DNA of 64,000 nt, from assembly GCA_014381825.1 (NCBI GenBank), contig JACNKX010000078.1, positions 115,984-179,983 on the forward strand. Reading direction: 5' to 3'. Below are positions 27,361 to 37,223 of the stretch, piece by piece. The notes below the pieces were generated by a model, which saw only the letters and a program-made list of their open reading frames with translations, made no database searches and had not been told where the DNA came from. The position numbers and the translations under genes are program-made. How positions within the stretch are numbered: position 1 is the first letter of the stretch; the number at the start of each line of letters is the position of its first letter. Origin of the DNA: Planctomycetota bacterium (GTDB lineage Bacteria > Planctomycetota > Planctomycetia > Pirellulales > Pirellulaceae).

Positions 27361-30300
27361 CTATTCCTTGGATGCCTCCAGGATCTGCGTAATGTAGCCG
27401 ATTGAATCATTAGAGCTAATTGCTTCGTTGGGCGATTGAGGATTGCCGCCACGATCCTGGCTCCAGGACATGCCAAAGCCGCCGCCAAACGCACCTTGTT
27501 CAGTACTCCGAGCTTCGACCGCCGCTTTGAGCGGATACAACGGTTCCGATTCCACGCGAGGAATCCGTTGCTCAACTTCCGCGACAGCATTCCACAACTG
27601 CTTCAAGTCGCGAATATCGACGCTAATGCCGTAGCTGCTTGCTAGTGGCGCGAGTCGGTAAATGTTCAACGCTGCTTCGTCGACGAGTTCGATAGGAACG
27701 GTCGTCTCTTGGCGGAGCTCCAAGATCTTTGTCCAAGCATTCAAATAGTCGGGATCGAACTCGACCGCTTTGCGAAAATCCTTCAATGCCTCGTCTTCGT
27801 TGCTCTGCGATTTGCGCAGATATCCGAGCAAGTAATGAACTTTCGGATCGTTGGGACGCTCGGCGGCCAAGCGATTGAACACTCGTTCGGCAATCGAAGA
27901 CGCCAATTCGCCGTCGAACGCACCTTCGCAACCAAAGCAATGGCTCTCCACGCGCCCGAAACTATCGGGCATCAACTCGAAAGCCCGTTGATAATGCCGA
28001 GCCGCCCCCTCCAAGTCGCCGTGTCCAGCAAGCTGGATTGCGAGTCGAGATTGGATGCAGTAGGCGTCAGCAAACTGCTCCAAGCTGGTATTATATAGCT
28101 CGATAGCAAGCGAATACATTCCAGCCTGAAGAAAGTCGTCCGCGTCTTCCGCCATCCGAATGGCACGTACGGCTCCGCGAAACACTTCAGCCTGATCATC
28201 ACCCTTCAAAGCCAAGATGTCGGCCAACACGGCATACACTCGCATGCGGTCGCCCTTTCCCTGCTCGCCATCCGAAGGGTCGATCGATATCGCTTGACGA
28301 ATTGTCGTTTCGGCGGCCTCTACGTCGCCCTTCTTCAACTGATAAGTACCTAGCCAGATCAAGGGACGTTCCTCGAATTGATTGCGCTGGAACACGCGAT
28401 TTGCGATCTTGGGAAAGTCATCTCCGGTTATGTCGACCAACCGAGTCCATATCGCGTCTTGGCCCGGGTTTTCAAAAACGAGACGCTCGAAGAGCTTCCG
28501 TGCCAATGCCACACGACCAGTTTCTGCAAAGGCTTGCGCCGCGATGAAGGCGAGCGATTTGGTGTACTCCATCGACAGCGATTCGACCAAATCGTCCTCG
28601 CTCCACCATGTTGCTTCGTCAAGCAGGGTGACGACATCGGCGTGACGACCCGCATTGAGATACAGTTCCGCCAAGAGGACGCCCGGCGTGTTGCCGCCAT
28701 AGGACATGTATTCGGACTGGCGTTTCTCGGCCACAATCATGTCGATCAGGAAAGCCTCGGCCTGGTCCAGCCGACCTCGGCGCACTAGTTCCTGAACGTA
28801 ACCGTCCGAGAGACTCATTCCCCTGCCGTAGTGATCGGCGAAGAGGGTCCCGCTTGGATGCTCCTCAATAGGAGCTGCGTACATCTTATCAATCGTCGCA
28901 AATCCCTCTTCGTTCCACTCGACTCGCTTCATCAGACGCCCGATAGCGACCATCTTCATGGCAACGATTGCCATTTCATTGCGCGATTCCGGGTCCTTCT
29001 TTCCTGCCAGCGCTGTTGAGTTTTGCCGCAGCTGTTCAATGGCTGCCTCGATATCACCAGACGCGAGTAAGACATCCGCTCGCAACGCTCGAAGCCGTCC
29101 ACGAGTTGGCTCCGGAAGCTGGGCAAGTTCGTCGATCAATCGCCGGACTTCGTCACCGCGACCGAGTTGCGTGCTGGTCGCAATCAGTTGGTCCCACACG
29201 GAGAACTCTGGGTGATCCTTGGCGAGCGCTAACAGGAATCGATATATCTTCAATCGGTCATCATTGGACGTGCGAATCTTCTCCCAAGCTCCGAAAAGAT
29301 TGATTGCGTTGTCCGGATTTGTCGTGGCCTGTTCGACGAACAGTTGAGTCGCCGTATCGTCGTTGCCTCGCAAGATGAGGCCTAGGAAGTAGAACGAAGC
29401 GGCGTTCCCATAGTCGTTGTTAGATCGAAACCGCATCGATTGCCGATCCTCGGGCTGCTTGTTTGTGAACTGTTTCAATAGGGCTTCGAACAGCTCCTTG
29501 GTGTCTGTTGACCGACAAAGGCCCCAAGGCGGCAGTTGCAAAGACTCGACGTTGGCCAAGGCGACTTCTCGTGCAAGAGCTAGTGTGGCGGCGCGTTTGA
29601 CGTTAAAAGACAGCTGCACTCCCTTGGTTTCGAAAGCTTTCAATAGAAGCTCCGAAGCTCGCTCTCGTCCCACGAGGCCAACTAGATCCGGAACGCGAAT
29701 TTCCGAGCCCCAGGTTGCATCAACGGATGTCAGCGACTCCTCGAACGTCGCAATCGGGTCGCCACCACCTAAGCTTGCCCGCAATCCTTTGATCGCATCG
29801 AGAACATTCGAGTACTTATGAGAACCTTGCCGAGAAGCGTTGTTGGAGAACTGCTGAAAGAGTTTCTCGAGCGCGGGATTGTCGGCGCCCGGCGCGGTGG
29901 GCTTGGCCGCAGCTGGCTTGGCAACGGAGGCCTCAATCGTTTTAAGTTCCAGCTTGAACTCGTCCAATTGCCCATTCAGACGGCGGCCCAAAAGTCGCAT
30001 CGCGTTTGCGGCCAGCCGCTCGGGAAGTGCCTCGGGCAACTCACGAGCTTCGATTTGCTGGCCGAGCGTCGCCCACGAGTCGGGACCCGGCAACACGTTT
30101 AAAACATTAGACCAGGGTGATTCGCTATCAGACATCCGATAAGCATCTTGATCGGGGACCGACTCTCGGGACAAATCGAACAGCGCGAGCCAGCGTGTTG
30201 TGGCTTGATCGGGCGTCAGGTTGGGCAGCTCGTCTTTGTACAACGCGATGGCTTTCGCCAACTCGGATGTCCCTTCCTCCGCTTCCGTTGCAGCTTCCTC

Positions 30301-30420
30301 TTGTTGGTTCGCCTTCTCGCGAACTAATCGCAGAGCCTCCTTCGCCCCAATCGGTTCTTGTGCAACAGCTGATGAGCTTGCCACAGAGAGCAAAGTAACG
30401 ATTAAGACGGCGCGCCTCAT
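27361..30420 (-). CDS. Large secreted TPR-repeat protein
   Basis: The 1019-residue protein begins with a signal peptide (MRRAVLIVTLLSVASSSAVAQE). Most of it is alpha-helical repeat: recognisable TPR hairpins include KKGDVEAAETTIRQAISIDPSDGE, GDLEGAARHYQRAFELMPDS, and YLLGYLRKSQSNEDEALKDFRKAVEFDPDYLNAW. No catalytic domain was seen. It lies about 210 bases upstream of the TPR-peroxiredoxin gene on the same strand and could be co-regulated with it. It is probably a periplasmic scaffold. Confidence 0.78.
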   Translation of the reverse strand: MRRAVLIVTLLSVASSSAVAQEPIGAKEALRLVREKANQQEEAATEAEEGTSELAKAIALYKDELPNLTPDQATTRWLALFDLSRESVPDQDAYRMSDSESPWSNVLNVLPGPDSWATLGQQIEARELPEALPERLAANAMRLLGRRLNGQLDEFKLELKTIEASVAKPAAAKPTAPGADNPALEKLFQQFSNNASRQGSHKYSNVLDAIKGLRASLGGGDPIATFEESLTSVDATWGSEIRVPDLVGLVGRERASELLLKAFETKGVQLSFNVKRAATLALAREVALANVESLQLPPWGLCRSTDTKELFEALLKQFTNKQPEDRQSMRFRSNNDYGNAASFYFLGLILRGNDDTATQLFVEQATTNPDNAINLFGAWEKIRTSNDDRLKIYRFLLALAKDHPEFSVWDQLIATSTQLGRGDEVRRLIDELAQLPEPTRGRLRALRADVLLASGDIEAAIEQLRQNSTALAGKKDPESRNEMAIVAMKMVAIGRLMKRVEWNEEGFATIDKMYAAPIEEHPSGTLFADHYGRGMSLSDGYVQELVRRGRLDQAEAFLIDMIVAEKRQSEYMSYGGNTPGVLLAELYLNAGRHADVVTLLDEATWWSEDDLVESLSMEYTKSLAFIAAQAFAETGRVALARKLFERLVFENPGQDAIWTRLVDITGDDFPKIANRVFQRNQFEERPLIWLGTYQLKKGDVEAAETTIRQAISIDPSDGEQGKGDRMRVYAVLADILALKGDDQAEVFRGAVRAIRMAEDADDFLQAGMYSLAIELYNTSLEQFADAYCIQSRLAIQLAGHGDLEGAARHYQRAFELMPDSFGRVESHCFGCEGAFDGELASSIAERVFNRLAAERPNDPKVHYLLGYLRKSQSNEDEALKDFRKAVEFDPDYLNAWTKILELRQETTVPIELVDEAALNIYRLAPLASSYGISVDIRDLKQLWNAVAEVEQRIPRVESEPLYPLKAAVEARSTEQGAFGGGFGMSWSQDRGGNPQSPNEAISSNDSIGYITQILEASKE

Positions 30421-30542
30421 GTCCTATCCTCCTACGCTAGACTTCAACGCCTCAACGGGGCCTCATTGTAGCGGTCTGTTCAGCCCAGATGCTACTATCT
30501 TTTGGGAGAACACAGGCAGCGTCTTCAGCGCGAGGTCATGGG

Positions 30543-31340
30543 TCAGAATGAACCAGTTCGACCTGTGTCGTCAGGATTAAGCCAGACGATCCGCGCGTCG
30601 GATTCTGGCCCACTGCCCGCGGGTCGTTGTTGCCAGATAACTGCATCGATGACCGAGGGTTCCGGGGAAGATTCTTGGCGGCGAGCCATCGCGAGTTCAG
30701 CCTGTGCGGCAAGAAAAACGAACAGAGCGACGAATAACAGCGTGCCTCCCGTAAACAGTGAAACGAGAGCAAGGATTATCGCGACACCTTGTCCAACTCG
30801 GACGGCGAGCTCGGTTGCTCGCAAGTAAGGTTTCCGCATCGCGAGGACGGCGCGGAGTACGCGACCACCGTCCATTGGAAACGCCGGTAGCATGTTAAAG
30901 ACGACAAGACCGATGTTCACCACGAGTAAGTTCAGCAGGAACGATTCGCCGACAAGACTGAGTGTTGCCCCTTGTGCGCCGATGCCGGTAGCGAGAAGTA
31001 CAGCGAAGAGAACGCCGGCGATCGCAACATTGACGGCAGGACCTGCAACCGCGATCGCCAGTTCCTGCGACGGACGCCGCGGCATACGTTCAAGACTTGC
31101 AACGCCACCGATCGGATACAACGTGATGTCTCGCGTGCCGATCCCATAGTGACGAGCCATCAACGCGTGACCCATCTCATGCAAGACAACGCATCCAAAG
31201 ATCGCAAAGACAAACAGAACAGAGCCGATCGCTCCAGTCAGACCGCCACCCGCAGACAGCAAGATCCAAGCCGGCAACAGCCAAAACGACCAGTGAAGAT
31301 AAACACCGATTCCGGAGAGAGTTCCTAATTTCCATCTCAT
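30543..31340 (-). CDS. Site-2 protease-like M50 membrane metalloprotease
   Basis: The start at 31340 (MRWKLGTLSGIGVYLHWSFW, GGTGG upstream) gives 265 residues. Zinc motif VVLHEMGHALMARHYGIG (HEMGH, residues 54-58) and second motif NMLPAFPMDGGRVLRA (D in MDGGR) are both present within a six-helix membrane domain. Family members carry out intramembrane cleavage of anti-sigma factors or other membrane proteins. No PDZ or CBS domain is present; this is the short Rip3/SpoIVFB-like form. The target is unknown; the ECF sigma factor at 54 kb has a kinase-fused zinc finger rather than a classical anti-sigma. Confidence 0.9.
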   Translation of the reverse strand: MRWKLGTLSGIGVYLHWSFWLLPAWILLSAGGGLTGAIGSVLFVFAIFGCVVLHEMGHALMARHYGIGTRDITLYPIGGVASLERMPRRPSQELAIAVAGPAVNVAIAGVLFAVLLATGIGAQGATLSLVGESFLLNLLVVNIGLVVFNMLPAFPMDGGRVLRAVLAMRKPYLRATELAVRVGQGVAIILALVSLFTGGTLLFVALFVFLAAQAELAMARRQESSPEPSVIDAVIWQQRPAGSGPESDARIVWLNPDDTGRTGSF

Positions 31341-31491
31341 TGGTCCACCTCGAAATTCATGTATCGCGCGACATTGGAATTCTAGTAGTTCGCTCAATTC
31401 GACAAGATCTGGTAGTCGCCTCAAGACAATCTTGCATTTTTCGCGCCAATCGAGTCAACGAGACGGAAAACCTTTCGGTGGTCGACCGTTA

Positions 31492-31508
31492 GCGCTGCGG
31501 AGCAGCGC
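31492..31508. repeat. Hairpin between the M50 protease and thioesterase genes
   Basis: GCGCTGC, a GGA loop and GCAGCGC form a perfect seven-pair hairpin. There is no T run, so it is a weak terminator candidate for the thioesterase gene, which lies upstream on the minus strand. It may be part of a dispersed repeat. Confidence 0.4.
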
Positions 31509-31572
31509 GGGCGTCATGCCGCTGGATGTCACTTTGGCAGGTAGAGAGATCGCTAGACCGCTCTAAGTAACG

Positions 31573-31986
31573 CTAACTAGACCTTCGTCCACGAATTGGA
31601 ACGGGCTTTCGTTTCTGCCCATCGGTTTGGACGGACACATAGGTGACATCGGCTTCGGTTACTTTCGTAACATCACCTTCGCGTTCGGTCTCGACGACGA
31701 TGTGCATCGTAATCGACGTCTTGCCGATGTTTCGAAGGTCCGTCCAAAAGCTGACACAGTCACCGACGAAGACGGGCTGGTGGAATTCTACACTTTCCAT
31801 GGCGACCGTCACGAGATCTTGCTTCGGCAGACGGTTGCGAGCAACCTCGAATCGGGCTCCAATCGCACCAGCTTGATCGATATAGCTGAGCAAGACACCA
31901 CCAAAAATCGTCCCGTACGGATTCGTATCGCGGGGCATCATCATGACTTTGAGAGCGAGATGTCGTTCGGTAGCAGACTCAGACAT
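31573..31986 (-). CDS. Acyl-CoA thioesterase, hotdog fold (YciA-like)
   Basis: The start MSESATERHLALKVMMMPRD at 31986 is chosen because GGAG lies nine bases upstream; longer frames reach into the divergent gene. The 137-residue protein has the hotdog signature MPRDTNPYGTIFGGVLLSYIDQAGAI (D in the helix), VTVAMESVEFHQPVFVGD, and VTEADVTYVSV. The likely reaction is acyl-CoA hydrolysis in the cytosol; chain-length preference cannot be predicted. It is divergent from the PhoD-like gene, sharing about 120 bases of promoter region. Confidence 0.9.
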   Translation of the reverse strand: MSESATERHLALKVMMMPRDTNPYGTIFGGVLLSYIDQAGAIGARFEVARNRLPKQDLVTVAMESVEFHQPVFVGDCVSFWTDLRNIGKTSITMHIVVETEREGDVTKVTEADVTYVSVQTDGQKRKPVPIRGRRSS

Positions 31987-32105
31987 TGATATCGCTCCAA
32001 GGTAATTGTGGCACGAAGTCTTGCTCCTGATTCTACTGCTGGGCGGTCCGGAGTGATAGAATCCGAGTTCCGTAAAACGCATAACGCCCTGAGGAGACAT
32101 CAGTG

Positions 32106-33551
32106 ATGTTGCGACAACGTTCGATCTACTTGATTCTAGGTGTCGTGTTTTGGATGGGGCCGAACACCGGAGGGAGCGCCGCCGAGATGGCGATGGGGTT
32201 TCGTGTCGGCGAAGTGACCCACGATTCGGCCATTGTTTGGACTCGCGTGACGCGCGAGTCGGAGCGCAAGTGGGATGGATACCGCGAACCGAGTAAGCGG
32301 CAACCAAAGCAAAGCACCTACGCACCATCCGAGATCAAGGTCGAAGATCGCGATGGGGCAACGCCCGGGGCGAAAGGCGAGGTTCGTGTTGTGGTCTCGT
32401 CGGATGATCGCTTCAACGACGCTCGCCGGACTGATTGGGTGGCCGTCGCGGCGGAGCACGACTTTGTTCATCAGTTTCGTCTGAAGGATTTGAAATCGGC
32501 TACGCGATATCATCTCAAAGTCGAAGCTCGCGATTCGAAGGGCAGCGAAGTAAGTGCAACAGTAAAGGGTTCGTTTGGTACGCCTGCCGCGGCGACTGCG
32601 TGGCAAGACGTCGACTTCGGAGTCGTGACGGGGCAGTCCTATTGGGACCTCGACCACCGTGAAGGGTATCACATCTATCCAGCGATGCAGAAGTTGAATC
32701 TCGACTTCCTCGTTCCGACTGGCGATACCGTGTACCTGGACAGCGAAGCGCCTCGTGCAAGGACCGTCGAACTGGCTCGCCTTCATTGGCAACGCATGTA
32801 CTCGCTGCCTCGTCACGTCGAGTTTCATCGCAACGTTCCAGGCTACTGGGAGGTCGACGATCATGATGCATGGGCCAACGATTGCTGGCCGACCATGAAA
32901 GCAGCGTGGATGAATCCGTTGACTTTCGTGGAAGGATTCGGCATTTATCGCGAACAAGTGCCGATGGGAGACATGACGTACCGGACAGTCCGGTGGGGCA
33001 AAGGGCTTCAGATTTGGATGGTCGAAGGACGGCTCTATCGTTCACCGAACACAATGAATGACAGTCCCGGGAAGACGATTTGGGGCGACGAGCAACTTGC
33101 CTGGTTGCAACGTACCATCGAGCAAAGTGACGCAGATTTTCGGGTCTTAGTCAGCCCGACACCAATCGTCGGGCCCGATCGAGACAAAGGCAAGAACGAC
33201 AACCACGCCAACGACTCGTTCTCCTATGAAGGCCACAAGTTTCGCTCCTGGACCAAGTCAAGTAAGCTGAAGAACTTCTATACATGTTGCGGAGATCGAC
33301 ACTGGCAGTACATGTCCATTGATCCAAGTTCTGGATTGCGAGAATTCTCGTGTGGCCCGGCAAGCGATTCGCATGCGGGTGGCAATCCGCGACAGCCAGA
33401 GTGGCAACCGTTCTTGCGGGTCAAAGGAGGATTTCTGACGGTTTCTGTAACGAAGCCTGACGGTACTCCAACGATCGCATTTCGGCATCGAGATGTTCGC
33501 GGGAAGGTCGTTCACGAGTTCACCGCCTCATCCGCGAACGAATCAGAATAG
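32106..33551 (+). CDS. PhoD-like alkaline phosphatase/phosphodiesterase
   Basis: This is a secreted protein of 481 residues (GTG at 32103 immediately precedes ATG 32106; GGAG lies upstream). An N-terminal Ig/fibronectin-like domain (GFRVGEVTHDSAIVWTRV, FRLKDLKSATRYHLKVEAR) is followed by the PhoD-like metallophosphatase core: VPTGDTVYLDSE (metal Asp), YWEVDDHDAWANDCW (DDHD, canonical D-H pair), and a late CCGDRHWQYMS (GDRH). The function is hydrolysis of phosphomonoesters or phosphodiesters outside the cytosol. It is followed after 42 bases by an M81 peptidase gene in the same direction. Confidence 0.87.
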   Translation: MLRQRSIYLILGVVFWMGPNTGGSAAEMAMGFRVGEVTHDSAIVWTRVTRESERKWDGYREPSKRQPKQSTYAPSEIKVEDRDGATPGAKGEVRVVVSSDDRFNDARRTDWVAVAAEHDFVHQFRLKDLKSATRYHLKVEARDSKGSEVSATVKGSFGTPAAATAWQDVDFGVVTGQSYWDLDHREGYHIYPAMQKLNLDFLVPTGDTVYLDSEAPRARTVELARLHWQRMYSLPRHVEFHRNVPGYWEVDDHDAWANDCWPTMKAAWMNPLTFVEGFGIYREQVPMGDMTYRTVRWGKGLQIWMVEGRLYRSPNTMNDSPGKTIWGDEQLAWLQRTIEQSDADFRVLVSPTPIVGPDRDKGKNDNHANDSFSYEGHKFRSWTKSSKLKNFYTCCGDRHWQYMSIDPSSGLREFSCGPASDSHAGGNPRQPEWQPFLRVKGGFLTVSVTKPDGTPTIAFRHRDVRGKVVHEFTASSANESE

Positions 33552-33593
33552 CATCGGAAAATCTGTTGTTTCGGCGTCCTTTGGAGAGAAGAC

Positions 33594-35066
33594 ATGCGTA
33601 TCGCAGTCGCTGAGATCGCTCAAGAAACAGATTCTTTCAGCCCGATGGTCACCGACCTGAGTGACTTTGAGACTTATGGGCTCTTCTACGGTGAAGCGAT
33701 GCTCGAACGGATGCGTCGAGTCGGACCGATCGGAGGCATGCTAGAGGTCGTCGCCGAGCAAAGCGAAACGGTCGAGCTTGTCCCGATCGTACGAGGCTGG
33801 GCGTCGGCTGGCGGCACAATCTCGGCGGAGACGATTGATCGATTGACTGGTCGACTCGTTGACGGGTTGCGCGCAGCCTTGCCGCTGGACGCGGTTTATC
33901 TTTCGTTGCACGGAGCTGCCTCGTCGGAGAACGACGATGACGTCGAAGGCTGTGTCTTGGAAGCCGTTCGCCGAGTGATCGGAGATAACATTCCGATCGC
34001 ATGTCCCCTGGATCATCATGCCAATGTGACGCAACGAATGATGCGGCATGCGAACGTTTTGGTTGGCCACGAAACGCAACCGCACGACCCGCCCGCGACT
34101 GGTCGCAAGGCAGCACGCATCATGTTCGAGATGCTTCGTGGCGAGATTCGGCCAACGATGCGATGGTGCAAGATTCCGATGATTACGCCGCAGGATCAGT
34201 TTCTCACGTCGCACGGACCGATGAAGCAGTGGTTCGATTTGGCTCGCGAGTTGGAGCGTCGCGACGGTGTGCTCGACGTGTCGCCTTATCCGATGCAACC
34301 TTGGCTGGACGTGGCCGAGGGAGGCTGGTCGGTCATTGTGCATACGAACGACGACGAAGCCTTGGCACAGGCGCTGGCGAACCAGATGGCCGAGAAGGCA
34401 TGGGAGTTGCGCGAACAGTTTTGGGTAAGCGAGCGCGTTGCCCCAGCTGAAGCAGTCCAACAAGCAAGTGAAGCGGGCAGCGGCTTGATCGTTCTATCAG
34501 ACACCGGAGATTCCGTTTACGGTGGTGCTCCCGGTGACAACACAGTCGTCTTGCGGGAGCTGTTGAACCAGCAGCCTCCTGATCTCGCACTGGTACCGGT
34601 CATCGATCCAGAAACCCTCGGTATCGCGATGGACGCAGGAGTGGGCAGCACCATTGAGATCGATCTGGGCGGCAAAGTTGACAACCTCTTCAGCCAGCCG
34701 ATTCACATGACAGCTCGAGTCGCTGCGATTTCAAAGGGCGTGACAGTGAATCTCGCAGACCGTGGGATCTGCGATCTGCGACGGACCGCGTTACTAGAAG
34801 TCGGAAGCGTACGCATCGTCGTACTCGATCACCGCAGCTTCGCGATTAACCATCCGATTCTCTACACGCACCTTGGCCTAGATGTCGGTGAAGCCAAAAT
34901 GGTCGTCGTAAAAACGGCCAGCAATTTTCAATTCTTCCGCCCCTGGTGCAAAGGCATCATCCGAGTCGACTCGCCAGGCATGACACAATCCGACCTGACC
35001 GCCTTTGACTGGAAGCGACTACCGCGCCCCATCTATCCACTCGATACGGTGGAGAACTGGCATTAG
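33594..35066 (+). CDS. M81-family metallopeptidase (MlrC/microcystinase C-like)
   Basis: The 490-residue protein matches the M81 family: MRIAVAEIAQETDSFSPMVT at the N-terminus, VYLSLHGAASSENDDDVEG (H and DD metal-binding region), PIACPLDHHANVTQRMMRHANVL (DHHAN) and a C-terminal domain with VVLDHRSFAINHPILYTHLGLD and VVKTASNFQFFRPWCKGI. The founding member MlrC completes microcystin degradation, but most homologues act on unknown peptides. GGAGAGAAG lies before the start. The genome context (PhoD-like gene upstream, nucleoside transporter downstream) does not define a substrate. Confidence 0.9.
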   Translation: MRIAVAEIAQETDSFSPMVTDLSDFETYGLFYGEAMLERMRRVGPIGGMLEVVAEQSETVELVPIVRGWASAGGTISAETIDRLTGRLVDGLRAALPLDAVYLSLHGAASSENDDDVEGCVLEAVRRVIGDNIPIACPLDHHANVTQRMMRHANVLVGHETQPHDPPATGRKAARIMFEMLRGEIRPTMRWCKIPMITPQDQFLTSHGPMKQWFDLARELERRDGVLDVSPYPMQPWLDVAEGGWSVIVHTNDDEALAQALANQMAEKAWELREQFWVSERVAPAEAVQQASEAGSGLIVLSDTGDSVYGGAPGDNTVVLRELLNQQPPDLALVPVIDPETLGIAMDAGVGSTIEIDLGGKVDNLFSQPIHMTARVAAISKGVTVNLADRGICDLRRTALLEVGSVRIVVLDHRSFAINHPILYTHLGLDVGEAKMVVVKTASNFQFFRPWCKGIIRVDSPGMTQSDLTAFDWKRLPRPIYPLDTVENWH

Positions 35067-35177
35067 CTGTCACGACTGATCTCATGCTTTCTTCTCGGTA
35101 GCCAGTCAATTAGAATGCCGCCTCCCAATGTCCATTAATTTGCCCTCAAAGTTCGCTTTCCGAAGAGATAAGTTCTT

Positions 35178-36587
35178 ATGAATAAGCCCGCGACGAGTAG
35201 CCCTTCCGGCATGGTGACGCTTCTGTCGACGATGATGTTTCTTCAATTCTTCACGTGGGGTGCTTGGTTCGCGACGCTTGGGGCAGCGTTGGATAACAAC
35301 AAGCTGAACGCGATTATTGGGCCCGCGTACGAGTGTGCTCCACTCGCCGCGATCTTCGCGCCGTTATTCCTGGGGCTGATCGCCGACCGCTTCTTCGCCT
35401 CCGAACGAGTAATGGGACTGCTTATGCTCGTAGGCGGCGGCATCATGTTTGCGATTCCAGGAGTAGCTGCGGGTGGCGAAGCCAGCGGCAAACTCCTTGT
35501 TTGGCTAATTCTCGGACACATGCTTTGCTATATGCCGACACTTGGCCTTTCGAACACGATCGCATTCACACACATTCCAGATCAGAATCTGTTCCCTAAG
35601 ATTCGTGTGTGGGGAACGATCGGCTGGATCGTAGCGGGGCTGGTTGTGGGAGGACTGGGGTGGTCTTCGACGTTTAACATCTTCTGGCTGGGGGCAGGGA
35701 GTTCGGTATTGCTCGGAGTGTTCTGTCTTGTGCTTCCGCACACGCCGCCACCGCTGAAGGGCAAGCCGATGGACTTGCGTTCGCTGTTCATGGTCGACGC
35801 ATTTAAGTTATTGGGGAACTGGAACTTTCTGGTGTTTGCAATTTGCTCGACAATGATCTGTGTTCCGTTGGCCTACTACTACGGCATGACTTCGAGCTTC
35901 TTGAGCCAGACGGGCTTTGCCGAGCCAGCCGCGACGATGACGATCGGACAGATGTCCGAGATCTTCTTCATGCTGCTGATTCCGTTCTTCTTCCGAAAGC
36001 TCGGGATCAAGGTAATGATATTGATCGGCATGGCCTGTTGGTTCATCCGCTACGTTTTGTTTGCGTTTGGTGCCCCGGATCAAGTGACGTGGATGTTGCT
36101 GCTCGCCGTCGCCTTGCACGGCATCTGTTACGACTTCTTCTTCGTCACCGGGTTCATGTACACCGACCAAAAGGCTCCCGAGTCGATTCGAGGTCAGGCC
36201 CAAGGGCTACTCGTGTTTCTGACCCAAGGCATCGGGATGTTCTTTGGCTTCCGGATAATGGCTGGCGGCAGCCTATTTGGAATCCCGTTGAACTGGACGA
36301 TCGGGGAATATGGGCAGCAGGTTGCCAGTTCGCCGGATTATGTCGCGGCTTTGACCGATGCTCGCGGCGAGGTTGCGTCACCTGGATTTATCGGAACATT
36401 TAGCCAAATGTTTTCGCGTGACCTTCCTGCAGCACTCGACCCTGGTATTCTCGCCACCACGATGGCCGAGTGGAAGAATTTCTGGTTGTTCCCTGCGATC
36501 TTGGCGGCCATCATTATGGTGGTGTTCGCGGTCGCCTTTTGGGACAAGCGAAAGAGTGACGAGGATGAAACCGCCGAGAGCGCATAA
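35178..36587 (+). CDS. MFS transporter, nucleoside:H+ symporter (NupG/XapB-like) family
   Basis: This 469-residue protein has about twelve membrane helices. The N-terminus (LSTMMFLQFFTWGAWFATLGAAL) and the region ECAPLAAIFAPLFLGLIADRFFASERVMGLLMLVGG with GLSNTIAFTHIPDQNLFPKIRVWGTIGWIVAGL are characteristic of the NupG-type nucleoside symporter branch. Import of nucleosides would feed the deoA-cdd salvage genes, although these lie 13 kb away. It is convergent with a response regulator. Confidence 0.88.
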   Translation: MNKPATSSPSGMVTLLSTMMFLQFFTWGAWFATLGAALDNNKLNAIIGPAYECAPLAAIFAPLFLGLIADRFFASERVMGLLMLVGGGIMFAIPGVAAGGEASGKLLVWLILGHMLCYMPTLGLSNTIAFTHIPDQNLFPKIRVWGTIGWIVAGLVVGGLGWSSTFNIFWLGAGSSVLLGVFCLVLPHTPPPLKGKPMDLRSLFMVDAFKLLGNWNFLVFAICSTMICVPLAYYYGMTSSFLSQTGFAEPAATMTIGQMSEIFFMLLIPFFFRKLGIKVMILIGMACWFIRYVLFAFGAPDQVTWMLLLAVALHGICYDFFFVTGFMYTDQKAPESIRGQAQGLLVFLTQGIGMFFGFRIMAGGSLFGIPLNWTIGEYGQQVASSPDYVAALTDARGEVASPGFIGTFSQMFSRDLPAALDPGILATTMAEWKNFWLFPAILAAIIMVVFAVAFWDKRKSDEDETAESA

Positions 36588-36629
36588 GCGGCTCACCGTT
36601 GGGTCAGGGAAGAGGAACGAAGAGCGCTC

Positions 36630-37037
36630 CTACGCCAGCAGTCGCTGAACGCTTTCCACCAACCGGTCCATCGGGAACGGTTTGCGTATGTAATCGTCAA
36701 CGCCTAGCATTTCGGCGTAGGCCTTGTGGCGACTTCCTTCGTTCGCGGTGATCATGATCACGCGAATTGGTGCGGCGTGTGTGCGTCGGAGCTTTTCGAG
36801 AACCAGAAACCCGCTTCGCTTTGGCATCATCATGTCGAGGATCACCAAGTCCGGCACATCGCGTTCGGCCATCGCCAAGCCTTGATTGCCATCGCGTGCA
36901 ATCATGACCTCCAAGCCCTTCGCTTCCAGTGCGTAGCGGACCGCGTCGATAATCTCGTGATCGTCGTCGACGACTAAGACACGCTTTTTCAGCGTATCTT
37001 GCGATTCCTGCGTCTCTGACTTTTCTTGTTTCGCCAT
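36630..37037 (-). CDS. Single-domain response regulator (CheY-like receiver)
   Basis: The 135-residue receiver has the acidic pocket VVDDDHEI (residues 23-26), phospho-acceptor D68 in DLVILDMMMPKRSGF, a T in MITAN and K119 in YIRKPF. There is no output domain. The N-terminal 17 residues are a polar extension. No histidine kinase is nearby. It may act as a phosphorylation shuttle or bind another protein. Confidence 0.92.
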   Translation of the reverse strand: MAKQEKSETQESQDTLKKRVLVVDDDHEIIDAVRYALEAKGLEVMIARDGNQGLAMAERDVPDLVILDMMMPKRSGFLVLEKLRRTHAAPIRVIMITANEGSRHKAYAEMLGVDDYIRKPFPMDRLVESVQRLLA

Positions 37038-37223
37038 GAAGATCAGACCTTAAGATGCCGAACAGGTGTGTTACGCGTCAAGTAGATAGAAAATGGTACT
37101 CCGAAGCGAGCGTACCATTCAAGAACCCGAGAGGCATTTTGCCGCGAATTGCGTTCCGCGGACTGGCGTATCTCGCGTCTGACGCTCCTACCGCGAAGGG
37201 CCACTGACTGCTATCGTGTGCGG

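Noticed and set aside
31987..32328. 251-residue extended form of the thioesterase
   Set aside because: The extension runs into the divergent PhoD-like gene and lacks a ribosome site; the domain begins at the ATG at 31986.
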